Shown piece by piece: positions 10,605 through 21,612 of a stretch of DNA of 64,000 bases. Position 1 is the first letter of the stretch. Every line of letters begins with the position of its first letter. Source of the DNA: Panagrolaimus kolymaensis (taxonomy: Eukaryota; Nematoda; Chromadorea; Rhabditida; Panagrolaimidae); the NCBI GenBank assembly GCA_028622995.1, contig JAJQJQ010000026.1, positions 2,790,001-2,854,000 on the forward strand, given 5' to 3'. The notes under the pieces are model-generated. The model saw only the letters and a list, made by a program, of their open reading frames with translations. It ran no database searches and was not told the DNA's origin. A program made the translations under genes and the position numbers.

Positions 10605-11974
10605 ATGCTTACATACGACGATTATTTTGCTGGAATTTCCATGATTTTGATTGGATTGATTGGAATTTTGTTGCATATTATTGAATTTCTTGGTATTCGA
10701 AAATTATACAAACAATTTGTTGGATTTCGACTTATTTTAGGCCAAAAATTTGTTGATATTTTATTATTGTATCAATTTGGAATATGGCCCGGAATAGTTT
10801 GTTTAACTAAAAATACTTTAATACCAATTGAATATAAAGTTTATGCGCACGTTTATATGGATACAACATGGTTTTTTATGTGTTATATGACAGTGCTAAT
10901 TTCAATTTCCCGATTAATTTGCGTTATATTTCCCGTGTATTTTCGTAGATTTGGAAAAACTCAATGTTATTTATTTTTCTTGATTGCTTTTGTAATTTCA
11001 TTTTTTCAATCGGTTGGAGTTCATACAACTGATTGGTTTGTTTCATTATATTATGATCCAAATGTTTATGGAACAACTGGAGATTTTAAGAAACATCAAA
11101 ATGGTGGAACTGCAACATATTATTTAATTACAAATGGCTTTGTAATGGGTAGCTATTTATTTATTTATTCTGCTATTGCATTTACTATGTTAATGAGAAG
11201 AAAGGTAAAAAATATTTAGATTGCTTAAACTTTGAGCTGTTTTTTAATAAATAAAACATTGTTTGGACTAGATATAAAATTACACATAATTTATGGCTCT
11301 GTAGACACGTGTGTGTGGGAGTTTAGTGATACAAAGACTTGTGAAACCTTTTGCAATTTTAACTGCATTACTGTATCCCAACCTTTTTAGTTATTCAAAG
11401 CTGTAAATGGCGCAATCACATCCACCACTGCTGTAAACATTAGACGTGGAGGTAAAAGAGTTGCTTCATCAAACTCAGTTGAAATTCGATTAATGATATC
11501 ATGTGTTGCAAGTGCTATTTTATTCATAGCAGGTACATTTTTTTTTATTCTTCGGTTTTATTTACTATAATAAATTAAACATTTTTAACTGAGTCGATGA
11601 CTCCAAAAAGCATGTTTTTTTTGTTGCGTCAGTTAATTGCACTTTAAAGTTAAACTAATTTTTTAATAACAAAATTTAAAACTTCAGGTCAATTCCTTAT
11701 TAATGGTGGCCTTGGACAAGATAAATGGACTGGCTACTATGTTATGCTAATATTTTCTTTGCAATCACTTACTCCTCCAATATTTCGAATAATATTTAGC
11801 AGTTTACTTCGACAAGAAACTTATAATAATCTTAAAGCCATCATTCTAAGAAAAAATATCCCAAGTGCAGTATTGCCTCGAGAAATAAGCAACAATCATA
11901 TTAACGTTATTACAACTAGTAATGAATCACATATACATAGGAGCAATAATAATAATCCAGTACAAATTGGTTAA
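10605..11974 (+). CDS. Seven-transmembrane receptor, nematode chemoreceptor-like
   Basis: Exons 10605-11204, 11391-11532 and 11688-11974 give 342 residues with all phases closing. Hydrophobic helices are visible at about residues 8-28 (ISMILIGLIGILLHIIEFLG), 45-65, 85-110 (TTWFFMCYMTVLISISRLI), 122-142, 172-195, 230-250 (RLMISCVASAILFIA) and 265-285. SRLICVIFPVYFRR, at the end of helix 3, replaces the DRY motif of ordinary GPCRs, as is common in nematode serpentine families. A charged RRGGKR lies in the third cytoplasmic loop, and the tail is Asn-rich. I cannot assign it to a named sr family. The role, ligand sensing at a ciliated neuron, is inference from the family type. The start at 10605 follows AAAAAAG directly. 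Confidence 0.8.
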
Positions 11975-12200
11975 ATTTATGCTTTATGTATTTTTGTAAA
12001 AAAAGCTTTATTTGAAATAAAAAAGACGAATAAATATGTACAAAAATTTATTTATTTGTTTGTGATTCGGTGATTAATTTTAATTTTCATTATTATGAAC
12101 AGAACCCGTATTAGAATAAAAAAGCAAAAAAGAAAAAAAGAGATTAAAAAATTGAAAGACTCTCTTTAAAAACTAACTAAATGAAAGAAACATGGTATTT

Positions 12201-12212
12201 TGAGGTAGTAGT
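12201..12212 (-). promoter_or_regulatory. let-7-family microRNA target-like site in the forkhead 3' UTR
   Basis: On the minus strand this reads ACTACTACCTCA. It begins 32 bases after the TAA of the FoxN-like gene. CTACTACCTCA is complementary to nucleotides 1-11 of let-7, so the seed match is complete with extra pairing. Function is inferred; the match itself is directly visible. Confidence 0.5.
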
Positions 12213-12244
12213 AACTAAAGGAAACTGAAATTAATTAAAAAGTC

Positions 12245-14197
12245 CTACGGTAGATAATTCTCTTTGGACTCTAACAGTATATTGTCATAATCATTACTTT
12301 CAATTTTTAAAATTTTCGGTGGATAAATAAAAGATGTTGTAGTGGTAGCTGAAATAAATTGCCCATTTTTTATTTGTCCAATTTTTTGAAGGTTTGGATT
12401 AGCTGAACGTTTTAAAGGGCGAACAGAATTTGTATTTCGATGGTCGAATCGACATGATCGAAATGGATTACCATTTAGAGAAAAATTGCTAAATCCACTT
12501 GAAGTTGATGGTTGTTGTGGAGAATCATTTTCATCTGGAGTCTCACTTTTTATTGTCGTAGCTCTCGATGTCGATGGAGTTGGTTGTTCATAAGCTATAA
12601 AAGAATTGACGATTAGATGTACATGCCATCCATCGAAATCAGGCACTCACCAACATACTCAAAAAGATCATCAAAAGGTTCATCACTTTGAAGTTCAATT
12701 TCAACATATTGTGGCTCAGGAATCTCAGCTTCTTCAGAGCTATAAAAAATGTATTCCTTTTTTATAGATGAATTTGATTCAGAAGATGAAGATTGTGGTG
12801 ATTCAAAAGAAGAGTTAACTAGATTTTGCGTTTTTGGAGCCAAAACCTTTCTATTCGCCGTTGTTATTGGTTTTAAAACTCTCGGATGTGGAGCATCCGA
12901 TTTAACCATTAATAGTTTATTTAAAGCTTGTTCCGCCACTTGTCGTACAGTTTGTTTGGATCTTTGGTTAGCAGATGCATCAGAAAAATATTCAACAAAT
13001 TGTTTCATAATTTTTGGCTTAAAAAATAAACACAAATTAAAAATTTTGCAAATAAAAAATTTAAAATAAATAATAATAAAAAAACGTACAGGGTTGTCAA
13101 TATTTTCTGTGCCAAAATCAGGTGTTTTTGCTCTTCTTATAATTTGTGGCATTCCTTTTTCACCTTTAATAATTGATAAATAATCTTCTAAAAATAGTTT
13201 CCAAAACTATACTAAATTCGTAATATTTTTTTAGCAAAGAACAAACCTGAATTACGCAAAGCTTTTTTAACTTCATTTACATCATATTTTAACAATTCTT
13301 GTTCAACCTTTTCAATTCTTTCTGGGTTGAATTGCCATAAACATGATTTCCTTGAACCACTATTAATTTGTTCAATTTTTAAAAAGCATTTGTTTAGTGA
13401 CAAATTATGTCTAATTGAATTTTTCCATCCTGGATTTGCGTATTCAAAAAATGGAAAATTATCGCTAAAAAATATTTCAAAATTTTGTTAAGGGTCGAAT
13501 CAAAAGGTTAATTCGCATACCAAACAAATGAATAAATGTCCGAAACTGAAAGTTGTCCATCTGAACTATTTTTAAGGGCCAGACTAATCAAACATGAATA
13601 AGGAAAACATGGTTTGAAAAAGCCATTTTTGATTTCTTCTATTTCACGTTTGGGAGGCTTTGTCGCTGCCGAGGAAGCCGCCTTTTTCTTTTTGTGAATC
13701 ACTTTCTCATTTTTAACTTTAGAAAAATCTGGTTTTTCATCCATACCATCGAGATATTCAGTTTGAACATCGTCAGTCTAAAAAAACTAGGTTTTGGTCA
13801 GCAACCAAATAAAAATGGTAGAAATTAAAAATACCGGAAAATAGCGATCAACAGAATTTGCATTAATTTCAGAACAATCCGTAATAAAATCATCAATATT
13901 ACAAGCAAAATCTTCATTAAAATTATCCATTATTCCATTTGGAAATACATCATCCAATAAGCTATCAGTAACATTGTGTAAATGGTCATCAGAAATATTT
14001 TGGTGGCCATCGTCAATATTGTTATTGTTATTATTATTATCATCATCTAGGGTTATAACAACATCTTTTTGAAATGGATCATCAAAAAAATTATGCACAT
14101 CTTGAGATGATGGATCTTCATGACCAAACATATTATTTAAGTTTCTTTTTTTATTATGGCCATCTCGTGATGAAGACGGACTTTCATGACCAAGCAT
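12245..14197 (-). CDS. Forkhead transcription factor, FoxN1/N4 type
   Basis: Six exons (14197-13835, 13777-13521, 13464-13247, 13187-13090, 13017-12651, 12594-12245) give 550 residues in closed phase. The forkhead winged helix spans about residues 176-270: KPCFPYSCLISLALKNS, VSDIYSFV, then PGWKNSIRHNLSLNKCFLKI (recognition helix) and SGSRKSCLWQFNPERIEKVE. The SCLISLALKNS helix 1 and the SRKSCLW wing followed by a Glu/Lys helix are typical of the FoxN1/N4 class rather than FoxA/D or FoxO. The N-terminal 170 residues are acidic with an Asn run (about 14015-14040), and a Lys-rich patch (KKKKAAS) before the domain may be nuclear targeting. The C-terminal part is Ser/Glu-rich and probably transactivating. 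It is a nuclear DNA-binding regulator; targets are unknown. The 3' UTR has a let-7-like site. Confidence 0.9.
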
Positions 14198-16143
14198 TTT
14201 AAGAAAGTTTCAAAGTTTGAGAGCCACCTTTTTAAAAACTAATTAAGCAAATTTAAAGTAATGAATAGGGAAATCGAAATATCAGAAGAAAAGGGCACTA
14301 AAAAGTTCAACCAAATATATTTTTTAGCTATCGATCAAAGGAAAAACACGGCATGAAAAAAGTATCGCATAAAAAAACAAGCATTAAAAGAAAGAAATAA
14401 ATACTATAAAAAAGGGGTACAAAAAAATGTCATGGTCAAAAGCTAAATGTGCAAAAATAAAAAATATATTATGTTTGCTCTTTTATTTTTAGAACAGGAA
14501 ATCAATAATCACGTCGCTTTTCTCGTATCTGTCCATACAAGGCAGAATGGTCACTTTCCTTTTCACTCTTTTTTTCTTCTTTCTCTTCGATAGATAGGAG
14601 TGAGATGGGCATTCAGCCAATTGCCAACTAAACAATGCGCGGTGACGAACCGCATTACTCTATTTTTTTATTTTCGGCACAATGTCACGAGCTCTTTTTT
14701 TTCGTGTTGTCCTCTTTTTTTCTTCTTACCATTATCGGAAGAAAAAGAAGAAGGAAGGCAACTGTTGTTGTTCTTTTTGCCGGTGCCGATGATTTTTTTC
14801 TCCATCCAAAATTTTTTTTTTCTTGGGAACCGGGTCGTTTGAACTTCCTATTTCTTTTCTTTTTTCTACTTTCTTCGCGCAGCAGTACCAGTAAAGAGAA
14901 GAGGAAAAAGACTAGTACAATGAGCAATTTTTCGCGCGCCAAAATAAAGCCATTCTATCTGTAAAAAATAAAAAGCTCCTGCTACTGCATATGTAGAAGA
15001 ATAAAATGAATGAATGGATTAGGCAGATGGTCAGTCATTGTGGTCAGGACGGCGTAAAGAAAAAATATATGCCAGTCAAAAACATGTAAGGTTAACGAAT
15101 CTTTTTTTTTCGTTTGAGGGAAAAAATGTGTGGTAATTGGACAAAAAAATCTACAAAGGCGAAGAAAATTTTCTTTTTTATTTTTTAAATTTTTTTGCGA
15201 TAACGAGTTATGAGAAGAAGGCGACAAATTTTAAATTTGGGGTTTCCCGCCAAAGTGTAATTAAATTTAAAAAATAAAAAAGATGATCCTATCAGAATTA
15301 AAAAAGAGAAAAATAAATTTTGCAAGGACATTGAAAAAAGTATGAGGAATAACAAAAAAAAAAGAAAGTTGAACCAAAAAATGCAGGACTATTTACGATC
15401 GCCGCATCTTTTTTGAAAATTATTTTGCAGCTGCCATTTAAAATTATAATAATTTCGAAATCTTGCATAAATTAACTGTTTTAAACAAAATCGAAAGTTT
15501 TTACACAAAAAAATCGTTGCAAAAAGATATAAATATTTGCGCACGTTATATTGCGTGGTGGCCTCCTCCGCTACTTTACTACCTGCCATAATCGATCTTT
15601 AGAAACAAACGAACAAACTTTTTATTTACAAGCAAGTTTCCTCATTGTTTTTGTGGTGGTATACTGGACAGACAGCTTACTACGTCTAGTCAAGGTCATG
15701 CCATGATGAAAGATGGACCCCAATAATAAACCAAAAAAGAATTGATGAAAAGGCCAATAAAGTGCTTGTAAAAATTTTCTAGCGCTATTGAGACTCTTGC
15801 TGTCCTTTCTTTTTTTTTTTACTTGGGTATTGCGGTACTTCTTCTATTTAAAAACAATTAAAAGTGCCAAAGAAAGATGATGACAGGGTAAATCTTAAAA
15901 ACTATGGGTTAACCTTAAGGCGAAATATCCCATGATTGTCATAGGTACTTGTCCAGGACAAAATAAAAATATTCCTTGAAAAAAAGAAGATGTAAATTGT
16001 ATTTTGGAAAAAAAAGAAACTTCCAAAAAAATAAAATTTTATTATTAAAAACAAACAATAAACATGCACAGTCTAATAATAATAATATTTATCAACTACA
16101 TACTATAAAAGTAAAAACAACTAATAAAATATCCTCCACTTTT
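14198..16143. other. Intergenic region upstream of the forkhead gene
   Basis: About 1.9 kb with T-runs, A-runs and purine/pyrimidine tracts. It lies between the forkhead start and the stop of the FASTK/RAP gene. It contains an open minus-strand frame at 15389-15589 (66 codons) that I do not accept as a gene. No RNA gene or mobile element is recognised. Confidence 0.5.
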
Positions 16144-18498
16144 TTATTCCGAAGAATTATCTGCTGTTGCAGCTTGTTTAATTTTTTCATTAACAAAACA
16201 AATTCGATCCACTAAAGCTTCTTGTTTTTCCAAATCATGTTCAGAAATTACAACAACTTTAGCTCCAACTGCTTCTAAAAGACGAATACCCATTTGATAT
16301 CCACCAAGAAGTCGCCGATTATCATCATTGGTAAAATTGGCAGTATAATGTTTTTCATTAAAATATTGTACAGCGATTAACCCTTTAAGTGGAAGTTTTG
16401 GATCTTTTGGTTGAGATGGTAAAGCAATAAATTTAGAAGTTTTTGGATCAAAATTAACTAAAGAATCCATGTAAACTCCAAATTCTGGATAATAAGCTGG
16501 AGGAGTAACATAAACAGGAGGAATGGGAGTTTTAACAATTTTTCGAAATTTTTCTAGCTTTTCAATATTTTTTCCATATTTTAAGTTTTCACAAATTGTT
16601 GGCTAAAAAGGAAATCAATAAACTTACTTTAAAAAGACAAGGAAAAAATCAAGTTTACCTCAAACATAGACTCATTAAATTTTGTTAGTTTACCAAAAAT
16701 TAAATTTACCTCAAACTTAAAATCATTAAAATTTGCTAGGTTTCCACGATAACCGTTGAGTTCAAATTTGGCTGAAGCGTTAATTTGGCATAATTTTTGA
16801 AGGGTAAATATTTTTGCAGCCCTAAAAAATTCATTCCAGCTAATTTAAAAAATAAAGAACCTTACTCATCCGCAATTTTAGCTAAAACTTCTTTTTGAAA
16901 TTCTTCTCTTAAAACTGATTCAGCTAATTTTGGTGTTAATGCTTTTAAACAAGTTAGAGCGTAAACGGTGTTCAACCATTTTTGTGGATCTTCTTTGAAA
17001 CTTGGTTGTAATTTCAATGTTAGATAAGAAAGTACAGGTTTGCAAAAGGATGGATTAACATTCATATGGGCAAGGGAGCCAATACACATTCGAAGATCTG
17101 AGATATTTGCATTACTAAAAAAAAAATATGACTTGAAAATACAAAGCGAGAAAAATTACCGATGATTTTCATTTATCCAATCAATAAGCTTTTTCCAAAC
17201 TTTTTCATCTGTAACTCGAGCACGGGAAAGAAACATTAAAATTGAAGAAACTTGAGATAATTTTTGAATGGATTCAACAGATTGTATTAAATCCGCACAA
17301 TATCTTGTTATAAGGCGAGGATTATAAAATGATAGCTTTGTAATACCAAGGGCAAGCCTTTCAAGTTGATGAAGAGTTAAAACATCCAAGTGGCTAAAAT
17401 AATTAACTTAAATTTAAATCTAAGAAAATGATTTAATCCTACTTTCGAATAGCTTCAGAAATAACTTGTAAAACTTGAATTTTTCGGTAATTATTTTCAC
17501 TTAAAGTCGTAAAAGCATTTACAAGTTCGCCTAAAAGCATATTTGGTGCTAATTCTTCTACTTTACTAAGCACAAGCAAAATAAAGGGTTCATCTTCATA
17601 TTGAGCCTTTTTCAAAGATGTTAATAAAGTTGTAACTGTAGCAGTTGAAGTGATTTCTCTAAAATTTGAAGTTTGTTTATGAAAATGATTTTAACAAGAA
17701 ACTTACGGAATTTTACGTTGTAATAATTTTTTATATTCATTAACAAATGAAGCATCAAGTTCGGCGTAATCCTTGTCTTGTAAATTTCGGAAAAATGCAA
17801 CAACAATATCAGAATCCAACTGTGCAATTTCATCAGAACTTATTTTCTTTTTAATATTTTCCATAAAAGCAAGGAAAAAGCTATCAAACGTTGGAGTAAG
17901 TTTTAATGGAGTATCTTCATCAACAACAACTGGTTTACTCTTCGGTAAAGATTTGAGAAGAGTGAGAATACATGTTCCAGCTTCTAATAAGCAACTAAGA
18001 TCCACTTCATCATTAAGAAGTTGAGCAGAAAGGGAAGAAACATAAGCTTCAGATCTAAGAAAAGCGCTAATAAAATCTTTTTGTTTTTCAGAATTTGCCA
18101 ATTTAACTAAGCGTTGAAGAATTAAGAAAGCTTCTTGAGGCGTTGATGGTCGCGAATCAATGCAAAACTAAAAGTTAAAAAAAATTTATATAAAAAGTTT
18201 TCTCAAAATGAATAAATAAATTTACTTCTTTAAGAACATCAACAGTGGTGACATTCTTTAACTTTTCAGCATATGAATGAGTTGCAACTTCTTCTTTAGA
18301 AAATAATGTATCAATCACATTTGTAAAATCATCTATGGAAGCTGATGAAGAAGAAATAGAAGAATTAGAAGATGGTCGAATATCAGTTAGAATAAATGGA
18401 TATTGCTTGGATACATGAAGATTATTTGTTTTAGAATTTAATAATCCAATACATCTGTTACTAATAATTCTAAAGGGTTGATAATTTCGGGATAACAT
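16144..18498 (-). CDS. FASTK-family protein with C-terminal RAP domain (mitochondrial RNA factor)
   Basis: Seven exons (18498-18226, 18177-17707, 17658-17453, 17393-17160, 17114-16866, 16821-16659, 16602-16144) give 684 residues in closed phase, the usual size for FASTKD proteins. The N-terminus (MLSRNYQPFRIISNRCIGLL) is basic and hydrophobic with no acidic residue, as in a mitochondrial leader. The middle is a helical-repeat solenoid of FAST type (LTLHQLERLALGITKLSFYN; SILMFLSRARVTDEKVW; LRMCIGSLAHMNVNP). The C-terminus (LPLKGLIAVQYFNEKHY, then RRLLGGYQMGIRLLEAVGAK) is a RAP domain. Family members control stability and processing of mitochondrial transcripts. I cannot say which FASTKD paralogue this is. 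The start at 18498 is preferred over 18543 because an acceptor-like CATAG ends at 18509, 10 bases before it. Exon 6 ends in a tandemly duplicated donor. Confidence 0.85.
16651..16752 (-). repeat. Tandem duplication of an exon end with its splice donor
   Basis: Two adjacent, roughly 50-base, imperfect copies run through exon 6 of the FASTK/RAP gene. On the minus strand both contain a T-rich stretch, AAT-GA, then TTTGAGGTAAA. The two donors lie at 16709 and 16658. They are 51 bases apart, so both splice forms stay in frame and differ by 17 residues. Confidence 0.7.
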
Positions 18499-18508
18499 AT
18501 TGGTAAAC

Positions 18509-18520
18509 CTATGATATAAA
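18509..18520 (-). promoter_or_regulatory. Probable trans-splice acceptor of the FASTK/RAP gene
   Basis: The minus strand reads TTTATATCATAG, with AG ending 10 bases before the ATG at 18498. It fits a spliced-leader or 5' UTR intron acceptor and supports the start chosen. Confidence 0.45.
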
Positions 18521-20200
18521 AGAATGTGATTGTAATGAAGCAAATAATAGGTTAAATATTTAGTTGATCTTCTAAAAATCTGGTGGTAAATTGCTATTAC
18601 AAAATCTAGATGTATCTAAGCTAATAAATGGGAAAAAGAGTTCGTTGATATTTTCTTTTCGTCCTAAGATTATTGTCGATTGGTTATAATAGAGGTGAAA
18701 AAAAATCACTTAGCACAATTTGATTAGTCCATCAAAGAATAATATTATTACACATACCAGTGGGAAAAAGAACGTCAATAAATTATGGCATCATCCAAAA
18801 AACAAAAAACTAATTATGTATTAATAAACAAATGCCTTTATTCATGGATTAATTTACTGAAATTTAATTTTTTTTAAAGAATCTTTGAAAAGAAGTACAG
18901 TAAATTATTCAGTGTCAGCAATATTTAAAGATTTGAGAGAATAAAATCATAATCTTTAATAAAACAAAAAAGTTAGAATTAGAAATGTTACTATAAAAAA
19001 CATAAACCTTTTTAAAACAGGTATACTTTCAAATGCTTTTCACACTTTTTATGCAGTGTTTTAGGCCATTTTTTCTTTATTCTTTCATCATGTCTTTATT
19101 AATAATGTTTTTACTAAAAAGCAATAAAAAAAATTAAACATTTTAGATGTCAACGATGTTGGATTACAGAATTTTTTTATGTTCAACATCCTTATCTGGC
19201 ATTTTGCGACAGATCTGCGAAAATGCAAAACTTTTGAATGAAAAAATAAAATGGAGAATCGAAGTTTTTTCGTCGTCGTCGTCATTTATATTTTTTTGTT
19301 TCTTTCGTTGCTGTTTTTTAGATTGTGAATTTTTCATAGTTTGCATATACGTTGTCTCGATTTCACTTCCTCATTCCATGCTTTCCCATTTTTTACGAGC
19401 TTCTAACTTTTGATAATTTTTTTATTCCTTTTTTTGCCTATTAATTTTGTGTTTTTTTTGGTTTGTGAATCTTCCCATCTTTAATTAACGTGTTGCCTTT
19501 TTTATTTCATGTGAAATAACTATATATTTTTTAACTCCTTCCCAATGTTTTTAAGCTCCTAACAATCGAAGGAGATTTTGTTAAAAGTGAAAGAGGCTGT
19601 GCAAACTCTTTCTGGCTGTCGGCGGCTTGGGGGTATGTCTCTTTTTTATTTGTGTGAGTATTAGCGTGGTCCTCCCAGAACGTCGTAATGTGCGCATATG
19701 TATACTCCACGTGTGGACTTCTTTTTTGTTTCTTATTTTTTTTTAAAATTTTTAAACTTAGAAAAAAATCGACCTTTACCCCTAAAAGTTCTTATATCAA
19801 TTTTTTGCCCTTTTCGTTCGTTTTTAAAATATGTTTCCATCCGCTTCTATTCCTTCCACAAAAATGTTGCATTCGTCTTTTTTTTATTAACCTAAAGACG
19901 ATAGACGCTATGTCGCGTGTTTTCCATGCTGCTATACGCTATGTTTTTTTGAATGAAAAATGTGCTGCTGCGACTTGAAGCAATCCAAAATGCGGTCATC
20001 TTTTTTTGTTTGAAAAAGTTTTTATTTTCGCGTGCTTATTATAATCGCTTATCTTTGAACTAGATCGTTTGCAGCTATAAGTATCTGCTAAAACATTTAT
20101 AAATGCTGTAATATTTTTTATCTTATGTGCTTTTTTGTAGCCTTTTTCATTTCCGCGTTATGATAATTTTTTCTTGCATTTGTCTCTTCAATTAATGTTT

Positions 20201-20211
20201 CTTTTTTTAGG
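20201..20211 (+). promoter_or_regulatory. Probable trans-splice acceptor of the IVD gene
   Basis: CTTTTTTTAG ends one base before the initiator ATG at 20212. A splice acceptor this close to a start codon is usual for spliced-leader addition in nematodes; a 5' UTR intron is the alternative. Confidence 0.55.
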
Positions 20212-21612
20212 ATGTTGAGCCGCCTTTCTCGTGTACCATTGTTAACCCAAAAAGCGTTGGTTACTGCTTCTGTCAAGAACTTTTCAAATTATCCAATTAA
20301 TGATGATCTTTATCAATTAACCGATGAACAAAAACAAGTAAGTTCATCTTTTGTTTTAATTTTAACTTGTTTTGACAGGAATTAACTTTTTTTAGTTGCG
20401 GAAGACGGTCTTTGACCTTGCTCAAAAAGAATTAGCTCCTCATGCTGCCGAAATTGATAAAACCAATACATTCCCTCAACTTCGTGAATTTTGGAAGAAG
20501 CTTGGAGATAATGGACTTCTTGGTATTACTGCGCCAACTGAATACGGTGGATCTGAAATGACTTACTTTGATCATGTTATTGCTATGGAAGAACTTTCAC
20601 GTGCCAGTGGCTCTATTGCTCTTAGTTATGGTGCTCATTCAAATCTTTGTGTTAATCAATTAGTTCGTAATGCAACAGCTGAACAAAAAGAAAAATATCT
20701 TCCGAAAGTAAGTTCATTCGAAAATGATTTGTGATCAGTGATTGTTCTTTGCAGTTAATCAGTGGTGAACATATGGGTGCATTGGCTATGTCTGAAAGTG
20801 GAGCAGGTTCTGATGTTGTTTCAATGAAATTAACCGCCGAAGAGAAAGGTGACAAATACATTCTTAATGGAAGTAAATTCTGGATAACCAATGGACCTGA
20901 TGCTGATGTTTATATTATTTATGCTAAAACAGATCCCAAAAAGCATCAACATGGTATTACCGCTTTTATTGTTGAAAGAGTATGTTTGCTTTACGATATT
21001 CTTCTTTACCGTAAGATATGTTTTTAGGATTACCCTGGTTTCTCTCGTGGTCCAAAACTAGATAAATTAGGCATGCGTGGCTCCAACACTTGCGAACTTA
21101 TCTTTGAAAATTGTGAAGTACCTGCTGAAAATATTCTTGGACAAAAAGGCAAAGGTGTTTATGTTTTAATGACTGGACTTGATGTTGAACGTCTTGTACT
21201 TGCTGGTGGTCCAATGGGTCTTATTCAAGCATCATGTGATATCGCCTTTGATTATGCTCATCAACGTGAAGCTTTTGGAACTAAAATTGGAACATTTCAA
21301 TTAATGCAAGGAAAATTAGCAGATATGTATACTTCCATGGCATCATGTCGTGCATATCTTTATTCAACTGCTCGTGCATCAACTGCTGGACATATTTCAA
21401 ACAAAGATTGTGCTGGTGTTATTCTTTATCTGGCTGAACAAGCAACCAAAAATGCATTAGAAGCTATTCAAATTCTTGGTGGTAATGGTTATATTAATGA
21501 TTATCCTACGGGTCGCATTTTACGTGATGCAAAATTATATGAAATTGGTGCGGGTACTTCTGAAGTTCGTCGTTTGGTAATTGGTCGCGCTCTCAACAAA
21601 GAATATTCTTAA
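20212..21612 (+). CDS. ivd-1: Isovaleryl-CoA dehydrogenase, mitochondrial
   Basis: Exons 20212-20337, 20396-20707, 20755-20979 and 21028-21612 give 415 residues. The leader ([20 protein letters not shown]) is a mitochondrial presequence. The acyl-CoA dehydrogenase fold follows: [12 protein letters not shown], then the FAD/substrate signature [19 protein letters not shown], then [21 protein letters not shown] and [19 protein letters not shown]. The catalytic base of IVD is the Glu in [16 protein letters not shown]; the later position used by medium-chain enzymes is Gly here ([17 protein letters not shown]). Both are hallmarks of IVD. It oxidises isovaleryl-CoA to 3-methylcrotonyl-CoA in leucine breakdown, passing electrons to ETF. 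Length and motifs match the family fully. Confidence 0.97.

Larger units (their letters stand above)
18499..20211. other. Divergent promoter region between FASTK/RAP and IVD genes
   Basis: A 1.7-kb head-to-head spacer. The left half is mixed; the right half (from about 19150) is strongly T-rich on the plus strand, as expected for an outron or 5' intron of the IVD gene. No gene is called in it. Confidence 0.5.

Noticed and set aside
12201..12222. TGAGGTAGTA on the plus strand, resembling mature let-7
   Set aside because: No complementary arm nearby to make a precursor hairpin, and the match stops after 11-12 bases. The reverse strand as a target site in the forkhead 3' UTR explains it better.
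15389..15589. 66-codon minus-strand frame starting MAGSKVAEEATTQYN
   Set aside because: The first 20 residues look plausible, but the rest is Asn/Phe/Lys-rich with no domain. There is no supporting splice partner before the next gene.
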